Shown: positions 24,238 to 30,701, counted from the stretch's first letter. The stretch: 31,704 bases of DNA from an uncultured archaeon (GCA_902385765.1 CABMGU010000050.1:1-31704); one strand, 5' to 3'. Translations and numbers: made by a program. Notes: generated by a model from the sequence alone, not told the origin.

Positions 24238-24498
24238 ATGGATATCGTGATAGATGTGAGTTTTCGCAATCTGGAAAAATGGAAAGATTCAGAAAAGCGC
24301 TCAGAACACGTATTTGACAGGATGCAGCTACGAGGGATTGGAACAGAGCAGATAAAAGAAGCAGTTCAGAAAGGCGCAAAACAGATAAGGCCGGACGGCT
24401 CAGTAATCTCAGAGTACAGATGGTTTAAAGTCGTGTACAGGGAACTAAGGATGGAGAACACGAAGAAAATTTATCCAATCACCGTTATGGAGGCATAA
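24238..24498 (+). CDS. DUF4258-like putative toxin
   Basis: This encodes 86 aa. The core reads S-E-H-V-F-D-R-M-Q-L-R-G-I-G-T-E-Q-I-K-E-A-V (H24, R28, R32), the histidine/arginine helix pattern of DUF4258 proteins, followed by two or three beta strands (Y-R-W-F-K-V-V-Y-R, K-I-Y-P-I-T-V-M). Families of this kind fall in the RelE/MqsR-like and barnase-like groups and are often RNases in toxin-antitoxin pairs. It is followed 1 base after its stop by the zinc-finger/AbrB protein, whose ribosome site GGAGG lies inside its last codons, so the order is toxin then antitoxin, as in mqsRA. The toxin role is inferred from family and context. Confidence 0.78.
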   Translation: MDIVIDVSFRNLEKWKDSEKRSEHVFDRMQLRGIGTEQIKEAVQKGAKQIRPDGSVISEYRWFKVVYRELRMENTKKIYPITVMEA

Positions 24499-24499
24499 T

Positions 24500-24832
24500 A
24501 TGAATGAAGCATACCCCTGCCCTTGTGGCGGAAAAGTAAAATGGAAAAAAGAACAGGTAGTACGCGATGGAATAGACTGCGGAATACTCGACATCGAATA
24601 CTGTCCGAAGTGCGGAGAAGAATACCTTCCAGAAGCAAGCGCGCAAGTCGTAGAAAACAAGTTGAAAGAAGCAGGACTATGGGGAAAACAGAAAGAAATC
24701 AAATTCTGGAAATCAGGAAACTCAATAACCACCAGATTCCCGGCAGAAATGGTGAAAAAACTAGGACTAACCCTTGTTAAAAAAGCACGCATCTACCAAG
24801 AAGGAAAAAACAAGCTGACAATCGAGTTTTAA
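24500..24832 (+). CDS. YgiT-type zinc-finger plus AbrB-like antitoxin/regulator
   Basis: This encodes 110 aa. The N-terminal zinc finger has C7-P-C9 and C35-x-x-C38 (C-P-K-C-G-E-E-Y), the YgiT/MqsA arrangement. Residues about 65-110 read K-F-W-K-S-G-N-S-I-T-T-R-F-P-A-E-M-V-K-K-L-G-L, a SpoVT/AbrB (MazE-like) DNA-binding swapped hairpin. MqsA of E. coli has the same finger with a helix-turn-helix instead, so this is the same antitoxin plan with a different DNA-binding half. GGAGG sits about 7 bases before the ATG. It is expected to neutralise the upstream toxin and repress the shared promoter, perhaps through the palindromes at 24147-24183. Confidence 0.85.
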   Translation: MNEAYPCPCGGKVKWKKEQVVRDGIDCGILDIEYCPKCGEEYLPEASAQVVENKLKEAGLWGKQKEIKFWKSGNSITTRFPAEMVKKLGLTLVKKARIYQEGKNKLTIEF

Positions 24833-25609
24833 ATGAAGTCTAATATCGCAAACGCCTGGAACGCACTCATCCACAACAAGAAATACCTTTTACTGACAAT
24901 ACTGCTGGAAATAATCTTCTTATTCGGACTGGTTCAGCTCCATTTCGTATTCTTCACTCCAACGCTGGAAGTAACGAACAAAATGATGTCAGCAATGTCA
25001 ACAACAGTAAGCGCATTAGCAGACTCAGAAGTATACCAATTAGAAACAAGACTGCAGGAAAACACGGAATTCATGACAGCATACCACGAACTGCTGAAAT
25101 ATTTAGCATACTTCCTACTGAGCGTGCTGGCAATATGGATGCTGTTCAGAGGACCGGTGTGGTGGCTGTCGCACAAAATGATCTACAAGAAAATGTCGTT
25201 CACAAACACCTGGCTCAAATTCTCGCTATTAAGCATATTCTGGTTTGCAATACTAATCGCATCATTTTTCATTTACAGTATAGTACAAGGAACAACCTTC
25301 AATACTGCACTGACAATCATAATGGCAGCAGTCTGCCTGGCAATACTCTATTTCGGGCAAATAAGCTTCGCGCTAATGCCGGCACAGCAAACATTTAAAA
25401 GCACATTCGTCTACGGAGCAAGATATGCAAGGACCATACTGCCTGCATTCGCTGTCAACCTCATCATCACAGGAATTGCTGTTCTCCTGCCATTCACCTG
25501 CATCAAAACAATACCCTTACTATCAGTTGCTATCATCATTCTCATCACAATTCCAGGACTTGCATTCGCAAGACTGCACATCATCATAGCAACATGGCAA
25601 AAACACTGA
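24833..25609 (+). CDS. Polytopic membrane protein, distant paralogue of protein D
   Basis: This encodes 258 aa. Six predicted helices: 19-41, 89-107, 125-147, about 160-183, about 203-222 and about 227-250. A polar loop of about 45 residues follows the first helix. The block W-L-K-F-S-L-L-S-I-F-W-F-A-I-L matches F-L-K-F-L-L-L-N-L-I-W-W-A-I-L of the membrane protein at 12076. The ATG follows the antitoxin stop with no gap. Strong A/C composition, unlike the genes at 22804 and 23762, ties it to the surface-protein genes. It overlaps the next gene by 16 bases. A role with the anchored protein at 25594 is likely, but its nature is unknown. Confidence 0.82.
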   Translation: MKSNIANAWNALIHNKKYLLLTILLEIIFLFGLVQLHFVFFTPTLEVTNKMMSAMSTTVSALADSEVYQLETRLQENTEFMTAYHELLKYLAYFLLSVLAIWMLFRGPVWWLSHKMIYKKMSFTNTWLKFSLLSIFWFAILIASFFIYSIVQGTTFNTALTIIMAAVCLAILYFGQISFALMPAQQTFKSTFVYGARYARTILPAFAVNLIITGIAVLLPFTCIKTIPLLSVAIIILITIPGLAFARLHIIIATWQKH

Positions 25610-26199
25610 TTATTGGCGGACTACTAGTGCTAATAATAGCATTATTACTCTACATAGCAGTAAAGCCGACACCAACACAAACAATACCTGTGCAACAACC
25701 AATACAACCAGAAGACAGAGGAACACCAACACCAACAGCACAAGAACCAACAAGAGAACCCCCAACGCCAAAAGCAGAAGAAACCACACCTCCACCAGGA
25801 GGAGTATCAATAGAAGCAGTCTACCCGCAACAAGTCAACTTCTGGGTAAACGAAATACTCGTATCAGACGTAACAGACTACCAGACAGGATTCATCCCCA
25901 TTAAAAAAAGCAACATCAAAACATTTGCGGGAAGCTTCGGACCATACTATGCAGACCCGACACCGCACTTAAAGGTAATACTGTGCTCAGAATTCTATAA
26001 GATGGCTGCAGCGCCAGCCTGCGAAGCAGTGCAAATGTTCTACAAAGACAATTACGTCACCTTTGCAAAAGGCTACCAATACGACGAATACATAGGCGGA
26101 CTGGCAGCAAAAGACTACATAGCATACTATGACGTATACGCGGGCGAAGTAAAAGTCGGCAGCAGCAACAAAGCAGTAATCCGGACAGTCACGGATTAA
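25594..26199 (+). CDS. Membrane-anchored protein with Pro/Thr stalk and outer domain
   Basis: This encodes 201 aa. One membrane helix (residues about 5-23) is followed by a Pro/Thr/Glu-rich stalk (about 26-68), then a globular domain of about 130 residues with two cysteines and many aromatic residues (F-W-V-N-E-I, F-G-P-Y-Y-A-D-P, D-Y-I-A-Y-Y-D-V-Y-A-G-E-V). The topology is a surface-displayed domain on a stalk. The start overlaps the end of the upstream membrane-protein gene by 16 bases in another frame, so the two are surely co-expressed. The last codons lie inside the first copy of the 106-bp repeat at 26192. The family is not recognised. Confidence 0.82.
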   Translation: MAKTLIIGGLLVLIIALLLYIAVKPTPTQTIPVQQPIQPEDRGTPTPTAQEPTREPPTPKAEETTPPPGGVSIEAVYPQQVNFWVNEILVSDVTDYQTGFIPIKKSNIKTFAGSFGPYYADPTPHLKVILCSEFYKMAAAPACEAVQMFYKDNYVTFAKGYQYDEYIGGLAAKDYIAYYDVYAGEVKVGSSNKAVIRTVTD

Positions 26200-26297
26200 T
26201 TGCGGAAAAAAGCATAACTTCTTGAAAAGTTTACAACACTGCCAGCAATACTTTCAACTTTCCCGTCGATACACCCTTTAACAAGCTTAACATCATA
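26192..26297 (+). repeat. Promoter-bearing direct repeat, copy 1
   Basis: This 106-base segment matches 26799-26904 without gaps. I count about 11 mismatches, all in the first 58 bases; the last 48 bases are identical. It contains CTTTAACA (TATA-like, 26276-26283), whose centre is about 25 bases before the ATG at 26305, so it is a promoter for that small gene. Its left end overlaps the stop of the gene at 25594. Confidence 0.85.
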
Positions 26298-26304
26298 TTC
26301 TATT

Positions 26305-26457
26305 ATGGCTTGGGAAGTAACAATAATAGAATTTGAAGATGCAGAAGGAAAAAAATACAAAGTAACAAGAAGAATGCCAGAATTGCTAGTAGCAGAAACA
26401 AAAATTTTCAAGACAAAAGAAACAGCAAAAAAGCAATTTGAAGAATGGCTACAATAA
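26305..26457 (+). CDS. Small 50-aa basic protein
   Basis: The reading frame M-A-W-E-V-T-I-I-E-F-E-D continues with G-K-K-Y-K-V-T-R-R and ends K-Q-F-E-E-W-L-Q. It looks like a compact beta-hairpin plus helix with regular codon use and a promoter (in the repeat copy 26192-26297) at leaderless distance. The last 9 bases overlap the end of the convergent phosphatase gene. No family is recognised, and it is too short to be certain. Confidence 0.55.
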   Translation: MAWEVTIIEFEDAEGKKYKVTRRMPELLVAETKIFKTKETAKKQFEEWLQ

Positions 26458-26751
26458 GCCTGCCTTTTCCTTCAGCATTTGAACCAGTTCAGGCTGATTA
26501 TAGCAAAACGTATCAGGAATATCAAAAGAAATAACACGTTTCTGCATAATTTTCCCAGGAAAACGCTTAGCCAGTTCAAGCCTCATCTCTTCCTCCATGA
26601 CAACAATCGTATCAGCCCAAGAGAGCTGTTTTTCAGTAACAGGATGCTCATTAAACAAGCCAGCGGATTTAGACTGAAATCTATCCTTAAACAATTCCTC
26701 CGCAGTCTTGCTGCGGTGCAGATTCTGATTACAGATAAACAACACTTTCAT
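26449..26751 (-). CDS. Small low-molecular-weight protein-tyrosine-phosphatase-like protein
   Basis: This encodes 100 aa, shorter than typical LMW-PTPs (about 150). The N-terminus V-L-F-I-C-N-Q-N-L-H-R-S holds the C-x5-R phosphate-binding loop (C7 to R13, followed by S14), then T-A-E-E-L-F and a W-A-D-T-I-V-V-M segment typical of the Rossmann-like LMW-PTP fold. The late D-I-P-D-T-F is a plausible general-acid aspartate. Such short versions are familiar in archaea, with unproven substrates. A TATA box at 26774-26780 lies 26 bases before the ATG, giving a leaderless mRNA. It lies between the two promoter repeats and is convergent with the 50-aa gene. Confidence 0.85.
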   Translation of the reverse strand: MKVLFICNQNLHRSKTAEELFKDRFQSKSAGLFNEHPVTEKQLSWADTIVVMEEEMRLELAKRFPGKIMQKRVISFDIPDTFCYNQPELVQMLKEKAGLL

Positions 26752-26773
26752 ATATTGATTTAAAGCGTCAAAG

Positions 26774-26780
26774 TTTAAAA
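26774..26780 (-). promoter_or_regulatory. TATA box for the phosphatase-like gene
   Basis: On the minus strand this is TTTTAAA, centred 26 bases before the ATG at 26751. Confidence 0.5.
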
Positions 26781-26798
26781 ACTTTCTTCAAGAAAAGA

Positions 26799-26904
26799 CG
26801 GATTAATTACGGAAAAAGACACAATTTCTTGAAAACATTACAAAACTACCAGTAAAACTTTCAACTTTCCCGTCGATACACCCTTTAACAAGCTTAACAT
26901 CATA
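26799..26904 (+). repeat. Promoter-bearing direct repeat, copy 2
   Basis: This is the second copy of the 106-base repeat, 607 bases after the first. The TATA-like CTTTAACA (26883-26890) predicts a start near 26912, which is the first base of the GC-rich hairpin before the PIN gene. Similarity ends abruptly at 26904. Confidence 0.85.
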
Positions 26905-26911
26905 GCAGACA

Positions 26912-26955
26912 GGCCTGCGCGCCTGCAAAGGTGCTCGCTCGCAGACGTGCGGGCC
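26912..26955 (+). other. GC-rich hairpin in the predicted 5' leader of the PIN toxin gene
   Basis: GGCCTGCGCGCCTGC (26912-26926) pairs with GCAGACGTGCGGGCC (26941-26955) with one mismatch and two G-U pairs, across a 14-base loop. It ends 7 bases before the ATG at 26963 and would lie at the very start of the mRNA. No other stretch of the window is as GC-rich. Confidence 0.6.
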
Positions 26956-26962
26956 TAACTTT

Positions 26963-27376
26963 ATGACAAAATACCTGCTTGATACGTGCATTTGGAGAGA
27001 TTTCTATGAAGGCCGCATAAGCAAGACCGGCACACTCCTTGGAAAGAATGCGACAGAGTTCATTATTAAACTGATAAAGAATGAAGATACAGTCCTTTTC
27101 TCAGAAACGCTCATCCGGGAATTAAGAAATCACTATGATGATAATGAAATTAAAGATATGCTTAATCTTTTGTTTATGAATCGCATATTAATCAGGATAG
27201 AAATAACAAAAGAGGATTACCAAGAAGCCAGACGCATATCAAAGCAACGAAACCTTCCTTTTGTTGATTGTCTTAATGCAATTCAAACAAGAAACCACAA
27301 AGCGCTTCTAGTGACTCAAGATGCCCATTATTTCAAAAACCTTTCAGACATTATAACGCCAATAAGAGCCAAATAA
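26963..27376 (+). CDS. PIN-domain putative RNase toxin (VapC-like)
   Basis: This encodes 137 aa, the usual VapC length. Acidic metal-site residues are in place: D7 in Y-L-L-D-T-C, a glutamate in F-S-E-T-L-I-R-E-L (E48 or E53), D102 in L-P-F-V-D-C-L-N-A, and D120 in V-T-Q-D-A-H-Y. PIN proteins are Mg-dependent RNases acting on tRNA or rRNA. The gene ends 1 base before the convergent ribbon-helix-helix gene, an unusual tail-to-tail arrangement for a toxin and antitoxin. It is driven by repeat copy 2 and has a hairpin in its leader. The T/G content of the + strand points to acquisition. Confidence 0.88.
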   Translation: MTKYLLDTCIWRDFYEGRISKTGTLLGKNATEFIIKLIKNEDTVLFSETLIRELRNHYDDNEIKDMLNLLFMNRILIRIEITKEDYQEARRISKQRNLPFVDCLNAIQTRNHKALLVTQDAHYFKNLSDIITPIRAK

Positions 27377-27377
27377 A

Positions 27378-27641
27378 TCAATTGAACCTTTTTTCCAGCT
27401 CTTCCATTAGCTCCTTACTTACCTTCTCCCGCGTTTTTCTCCTCTCTTCATCAGTCGTGCTTCTGCCTTTTCCCCTGAACTTCAGAAATTCCTTAATAAG
27501 CGCTTCCTTTTCGTTATCCTCAAGCTTTTCCCTTATAGCTTCTCTTATGAACTCTGTTTTCGTGCTGTAGCCTGACTTTTTCATGCTCTGATTCACTCTA
27601 TTCAGCAAATCGCCTTCAACTTTTATGCAGATAGTTTCCAT
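27378..27641 (-). CDS. Ribbon-helix-helix (CopG/Arc-like) putative antitoxin
   Basis: This encodes 87 aa. The N-terminal strand M-E-T-I-C-I-K-V-E-G-D-L-L-N-R-V is followed by S-G-Y-S-T-K-T-E-F-I-R-E-A-I-R-E-K-L, the standard RHH helix pair, then a long charged helical tail that could wrap a toxin. It is convergent with the PIN gene (1-base gap). RHH dimers bind short repeats and autoregulate; three AAGTAATA-like repeats lie directly before its start (27642-27670). The TATA element about 29 bases upstream gives a near-leaderless start. Pairing with the PIN protein is inferred from adjacency. Confidence 0.87.
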   Translation of the reverse strand: METICIKVEGDLLNRVNQSMKKSGYSTKTEFIREAIREKLEDNEKEALIKEFLKFRGKGRSTTDEERRKTREKVSKELMEELEKRFN

Positions 27642-27676
27642 TGTAATATAAAGTAATACAAAGTAATATTTAAAAC
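27642..27676. promoter_or_regulatory. Candidate RHH operator repeats and shared TATA region
   Basis: Three GTAATA units at about 9-10 base spacing (TGTAATATA, AAGTAATAC, AAAGTAATAT) sit between the RHH start codon and the AT-rich TATTTAAAA. Evenly spaced short repeats are typical for RHH autoregulation. The TATTTAAAA can serve the RHH gene leftward and may contribute rightward to the NOG1 gene. Confidence 0.45.
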
Positions 27677-27727
27677 TTTCTTTTTAAATTGGCAAAGTTT
27701 AAAAAGCCCCTTCGAGAAAACAGGACC

Positions 27728-28711
27728 ATGAACCTGCAAGGACTAGGCAAAGTAGAAGATTACCAGAAATACCTGGACATGGCGTACAAGAACGGCGCAG
27801 ATGCAGCCATGCAGTCAAGACAGGATACAACCAGCAGGAACAAGGCAATACGAAGCAGAAGAATAGAATCAGCAAGAATAGAAGCATACGGAAAATCACT
27901 CATAAACTCGCTGGACTTCATAGGAAGAAGCTTCCCGTCAATAGACCAGCTCGCACCATTCTACCAGGAACTAATCAAATGCACACTGGACTATCCGATG
28001 CTGAAACAAAGCCTTGGAGCATTGAACTGGGCAAAAAAACAGCTAACAGGACTATTGCACAAGTACACAAAAGAACTGTCATTAACAACAAGAATTGAGC
28101 ACTTCAACAAGCTAAGACGCGCATTCTCAGGAAGAACAAGCTCAGTAATGAAACAAATCAAGGACAACCTCACATACCTTGAATACTGCAGAAAAACAAT
28201 GAAAGGATACCCCTCACTAAAAACAAAAGTAAATACGGTAGTGATAGCAGGAGCGCCAAACGTAGGCAAAAGCACACTGCTGGCAGTATTAACCGGAAGC
28301 AAACCAGAAATAGCAAGCTACCCGTTCACAACACAAAAAGTAAACCTTGGATACGATGCAGAAGGAAACCAGTACATAGACACTCCAGGACTATTGGACA
28401 GACCGATAGAGGCAAGAAACAAAATAGAAAAACAGGCAATACTGGCGCTAAAACACCTTGCAACAATAATCATATTCGTAATAGACCCTACGGAAACGTG
28501 CGGATACACTGTAGTCGAACAAAAGAATCTCCTGCAGGAAATCAAAGACATGTTCACACTGCCGATCATCATTGTAGCAAACAAGGCAGATACTGGAGCA
28601 ATCTTCAAGCACGCGATAGAAATAAGCGCAAAAGAAGGAACAGGCATAGACAAACTAAAAAAAGAAATCACTTCCTTGCTGAAAGCCAAACAAGAAAAAC
28701 TCCAACAGTGA
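27728..28711 (+). CDS. NOG1-family GTPase
   Basis: This encodes 327 aa. The N-terminal helical domain (about 1-165) is typical of archaeal NOG1 (Y-P-M-L-K-Q-S-L-G-A-L-N-W-A-K-K and S-S-V-M-K-Q-I-K-D-N-L-T-Y-L). The Obg-type G domain has G1 G-A-P-N-V-G-K-S-T, a switch T-T-Q-K, G3 D-T-P-G, G4 N-K-A-D and G5 S-A-K. NOG1 proteins act in large ribosomal subunit assembly. The ATG at 27728 is preferred; a TTG at 27689 in the same frame would add 13 basic residues. A TTTAAAAA element at about 27698-27705 is 26 bases before this ATG. It overlaps the convergent membrane-protein gene by 44 bases. Confidence 0.92.
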   Translation: MNLQGLGKVEDYQKYLDMAYKNGADAAMQSRQDTTSRNKAIRSRRIESARIEAYGKSLINSLDFIGRSFPSIDQLAPFYQELIKCTLDYPMLKQSLGALNWAKKQLTGLLHKYTKELSLTTRIEHFNKLRRAFSGRTSSVMKQIKDNLTYLEYCRKTMKGYPSLKTKVNTVVIAGAPNVGKSTLLAVLTGSKPEIASYPFTTQKVNLGYDAEGNQYIDTPGLLDRPIEARNKIEKQAILALKHLATIIIFVIDPTETCGYTVVEQKNLLQEIKDMFTLPIIIVANKADTGAIFKHAIEISAKEGTGIDKLKKEITSLLKAKQEKLQQ

Positions 28712-29105
28712 TGTAAATGCCTGCCATCAGCCACGCGTTTGGAAGATAAGAATGAATGTATTGTTCTAAATAAGGCAGTTCACCGAACAAACGGAATAAC
28801 CTTGCCATATGATACGGAGAAAACAGGAAAAACACAGCCAAAGTGCCTGGAATCAATGTGAAAAAACCCAAAGCGCGCAAAGCAATCTTGTGCGAGCCAG
28901 AAAACCAGTACACAATCAAAAAGCCAGCCAAAATAAAACCAAAAGCAGTAAACAAAGCATATCTCGCATTACTTAATTCCTGAGGCGAGAAAACCAAGGG
29001 AAACAAAGGAATCAAAGCAGTCAAGCCAGCCATGTAAAAAGTGCCTGCAATAATCTTGACAACCTGAAGGCCGACAAGCTCAGCAATACTCCTCTTTAAC
29101 GCCAT
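28668..29105 (-). CDS. Small four-helix membrane protein
   Basis: This encodes 145 aa. Four hydrophobic segments: about 10-35, 45-65, 75-95 and 120-142, with H-K-I-A-L-R-A-L-G-F-F-T-L-I-P-G-T in the middle and a short basic end. The family is not recognised. The ATG at 29105 is chosen because it lies 26 bases from the shared TATA box at 29128-29135; a longer frame reading upstream overlaps the EndoQ gene and has shadow-like composition. Its 3' end overlaps NOG1 by 44 bases tail-to-tail. Confidence 0.72.
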   Translation of the reverse strand: MALKRSIAELVGLQVVKIIAGTFYMAGLTALIPLFPLVFSPQELSNARYALFTAFGFILAGFLIVYWFSGSHKIALRALGFFTLIPGTLAVFFLFSPYHMARLFRLFGELPYLEQYIHSYLPNAWLMAGIYITVGVFLVWLSARK

Positions 29106-29125
29106 ATTATCCTGGCGCACACAAA

Positions 29126-29137
29126 AGTATAAAAACC
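29126..29137. promoter_or_regulatory. Single TATA box shared by two divergent leaderless genes
   Basis: AGTATAAAAACC has its TATAAAAA core at 29128-29135, centre 29131.5. The rightward ATG (29158) and the leftward ATG (29105) are each 26.5 bases from that centre. No second TATA-like element is needed for either gene. Confidence 0.6.
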
Positions 29138-29157
29138 TATATGACGACGGCATAGTC

Positions 29158-30387
29158 ATGAAAATCATAGCTGATTTACACCTGCATTCCAGATACTCAA
29201 GAGCGTGCTCAAAAGACATCACACTGCAAAATCTGGAGAAGTACGCCAAACTAAAAGGACTGAATCTGCTGGGAACAGGAGACTTCCAGCACCCCAAATG
29301 GCTCCCAGAGCTGAAAGAACAATTAACTGACAATGGGAAAGGAATAATGCTGAATAAAACAGGATTCCCCTTTGTTTTACAAACAGAAATAGCACTCGTA
29401 TACACGCAAGACGGAAAAGGAAGAAGAATACACAACATTGTACTGGCGCCAAGCTTTGAAGTTGCTGACCAAATGGTCGAGTATTTGCTGAAAAAAGTAA
29501 GAATAGACTATGACGGCAGACCAATATTCAAAATACCCTGCCCGCAGTTCGTGGAAGAATTGAAAAAGATAAGCCCGGAGATAGAGATAATACCAGCACA
29601 CGCCTGGACGCCATGGTTCTCAGTATTCGGAAGCATGTCAGGCTTCAACTCACTGAAAGAATGCTTCCAGGAACAAACAAAACACATACACGCAATAGAG
29701 ACAGGACTGAGCTCTGATCCTGCAATGAACTGGAGACTAACACAACTCGACAACATCTCACTCATCAGCAATTCAGACAGCCACTCAGCATACCCCTGGA
29801 GAATAGGCAGGGAAGCAACAGTATTTGAAATGAAAGAGCTAAGCTATGCAGAACTCATAAAAGCAATACGCGAGAACAAAATTGTGGAAACCTGGGAGTT
29901 CTTCGCCGAAGAGGGTAAATATCATTTCGATGGGCATAGAACTTGCGGTATTAGCATGTCCCCAAAAGAAAGCAATTCAGTCAAAAAAATATGTCCGGTA
30001 TGCAAAAAACCAATGACGATAGGAGTGGCAAGCAGAGTGGAAGAACTCGCAGACAGAGAAGGAAAATCACCAAACGCCAAACCTTACAGGAATCTGATAC
30101 CATTGTCTGAGATAATAAGCCACGTAGTAGGAGGAACTGTATCAGGTAAAAAAGCCTGGGAGCAATACAACAAACTCGTAAACGCATTCGGAAACGAACT
30201 CGCAGCATTAACAGCAACAAAAGAAGAGCTTGCAAAACACGTTGACTTAAGATTAGCAACAACTATTTCGCAGGCAAGCACAGTCAAATGGAAACCAGGA
30301 TATGACGGAGTGTACGGAATACCCTTATTTGAAGGAGAAACACATAAGGAAAAAACAGTCACACAAAAAGATTTAGGAAGCTACTGA
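29158..30387 (+). CDS. Endonuclease Q-like PHP-domain DNA repair protein
   Basis: This encodes 409 aa, the usual EndoQ length. The PHP metal motifs are A-D-L-H-L-H-S-R-Y-S (H8, H10), G-T-G-D-F-Q-H-P, P-A-H-A-W-T-P-W, and S-N-S-D-S-H-S. A C-terminal zinc site has H-R-T-C-G near residue 262 and C-P-V-C about 20 residues later, followed by S-R-V-E-E-L-A-D-R. EndoQ of Thermococcales cleaves 5' to deaminated bases (uracil, hypoxanthine) in DNA. The second zinc-finger half appears to have a single cysteine at the first knuckle, so metal binding should be checked. Bases 29890-29985, over the finger, lose the local A/C composition. It has a leaderless start. Confidence 0.9.
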   Translation: MKIIADLHLHSRYSRACSKDITLQNLEKYAKLKGLNLLGTGDFQHPKWLPELKEQLTDNGKGIMLNKTGFPFVLQTEIALVYTQDGKGRRIHNIVLAPSFEVADQMVEYLLKKVRIDYDGRPIFKIPCPQFVEELKKISPEIEIIPAHAWTPWFSVFGSMSGFNSLKECFQEQTKHIHAIETGLSSDPAMNWRLTQLDNISLISNSDSHSAYPWRIGREATVFEMKELSYAELIKAIRENKIVETWEFFAEEGKYHFDGHRTCGISMSPKESNSVKKICPVCKKPMTIGVASRVEELADREGKSPNAKPYRNLIPLSEIISHVVGGTVSGKKAWEQYNKLVNAFGNELAALTATKEELAKHVDLRLATTISQASTVKWKPGYDGVYGIPLFEGETHKEKTVTQKDLGSY

Positions 30388-30668
30388 TAGAACGATTTCG
30401 GAGGCTCGTGCTTTTTCTTAACAATCATCGCAGCCAGAACGATGCACAAGCCGACAATCAAAGCAGGAATGGCAAAATCAAACTTCACAATCTCAATCTT
30501 AGGAAAAGGATGGCACTTGAAATCACTGCCACAATAATTCTCAGCAGGACAATCAGTATTCGCCTTGCACTCTTTCTGGGCGTCAGCAATCCTGTAAAGA
30601 GTCAAAGCGCCGGCTACGCTTAAAGCAATCACAATAACGATCATGAAAATACCTGAAAAACCTGCCAT
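30381..30668 (-). CDS. Small two-helix membrane protein with Cys-rich loop
   Basis: This encodes 95 aa. Helix 1 (about 5-25) and helix 2 (about 66-84) enclose a loop with four cysteines, C-K-A-N-T-D-C-P-A-E-N-Y-C-G-S-D-F-K-C, a compact disulfide knot expected outside the cell. The basic tail K-K-K-H is inside. A TATA box (30691-30700) lies 27 bases before the ATG at 30668. The 3' end overlaps the EndoQ gene by 7 bases. The Cys spacing recalls the repeat modules of the next gene, with which it may function. No family name is recognised. Confidence 0.78.
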   Translation of the reverse strand: MAGFSGIFMIVIVIALSVAGALTLYRIADAQKECKANTDCPAENYCGSDFKCHPFPKIEIVKFDFAIPALIVGLCIVLAAMIVKKKHEPPKSFYQ

Positions 30669-30690
30669 GCACTCGCGAGGAAAAAGAACG

Positions 30691-30700
30691 GTATATAAAA
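30691..30700 (-). promoter_or_regulatory. TATA box for the Cys-loop membrane protein
   Basis: On the minus strand this is TTTTATATAC, centred 27 bases before the ATG at 30668, giving a leaderless mRNA. It lies just past the stop of the upstream gene at 30702. Confidence 0.55.
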
Positions 30701-30701
30701 C

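Noticed and set aside
26196..26991. Two short minus-strand frames sharing a Y-D-V-K-L-V-K-G-C-I-D-G-K-V-E-S end
   Set aside because: The shared part comes from the 106-bp direct repeat. Differences in the diverged half are mostly amino-acid changing, the other halves are unrelated, and the repeat is better explained as a promoter.
27642..27670. Short evenly spaced repeats as a CRISPR remnant
   Set aside because: Units are only 9-10 bases with no spacers and sit at an RHH promoter; an operator array fits better.
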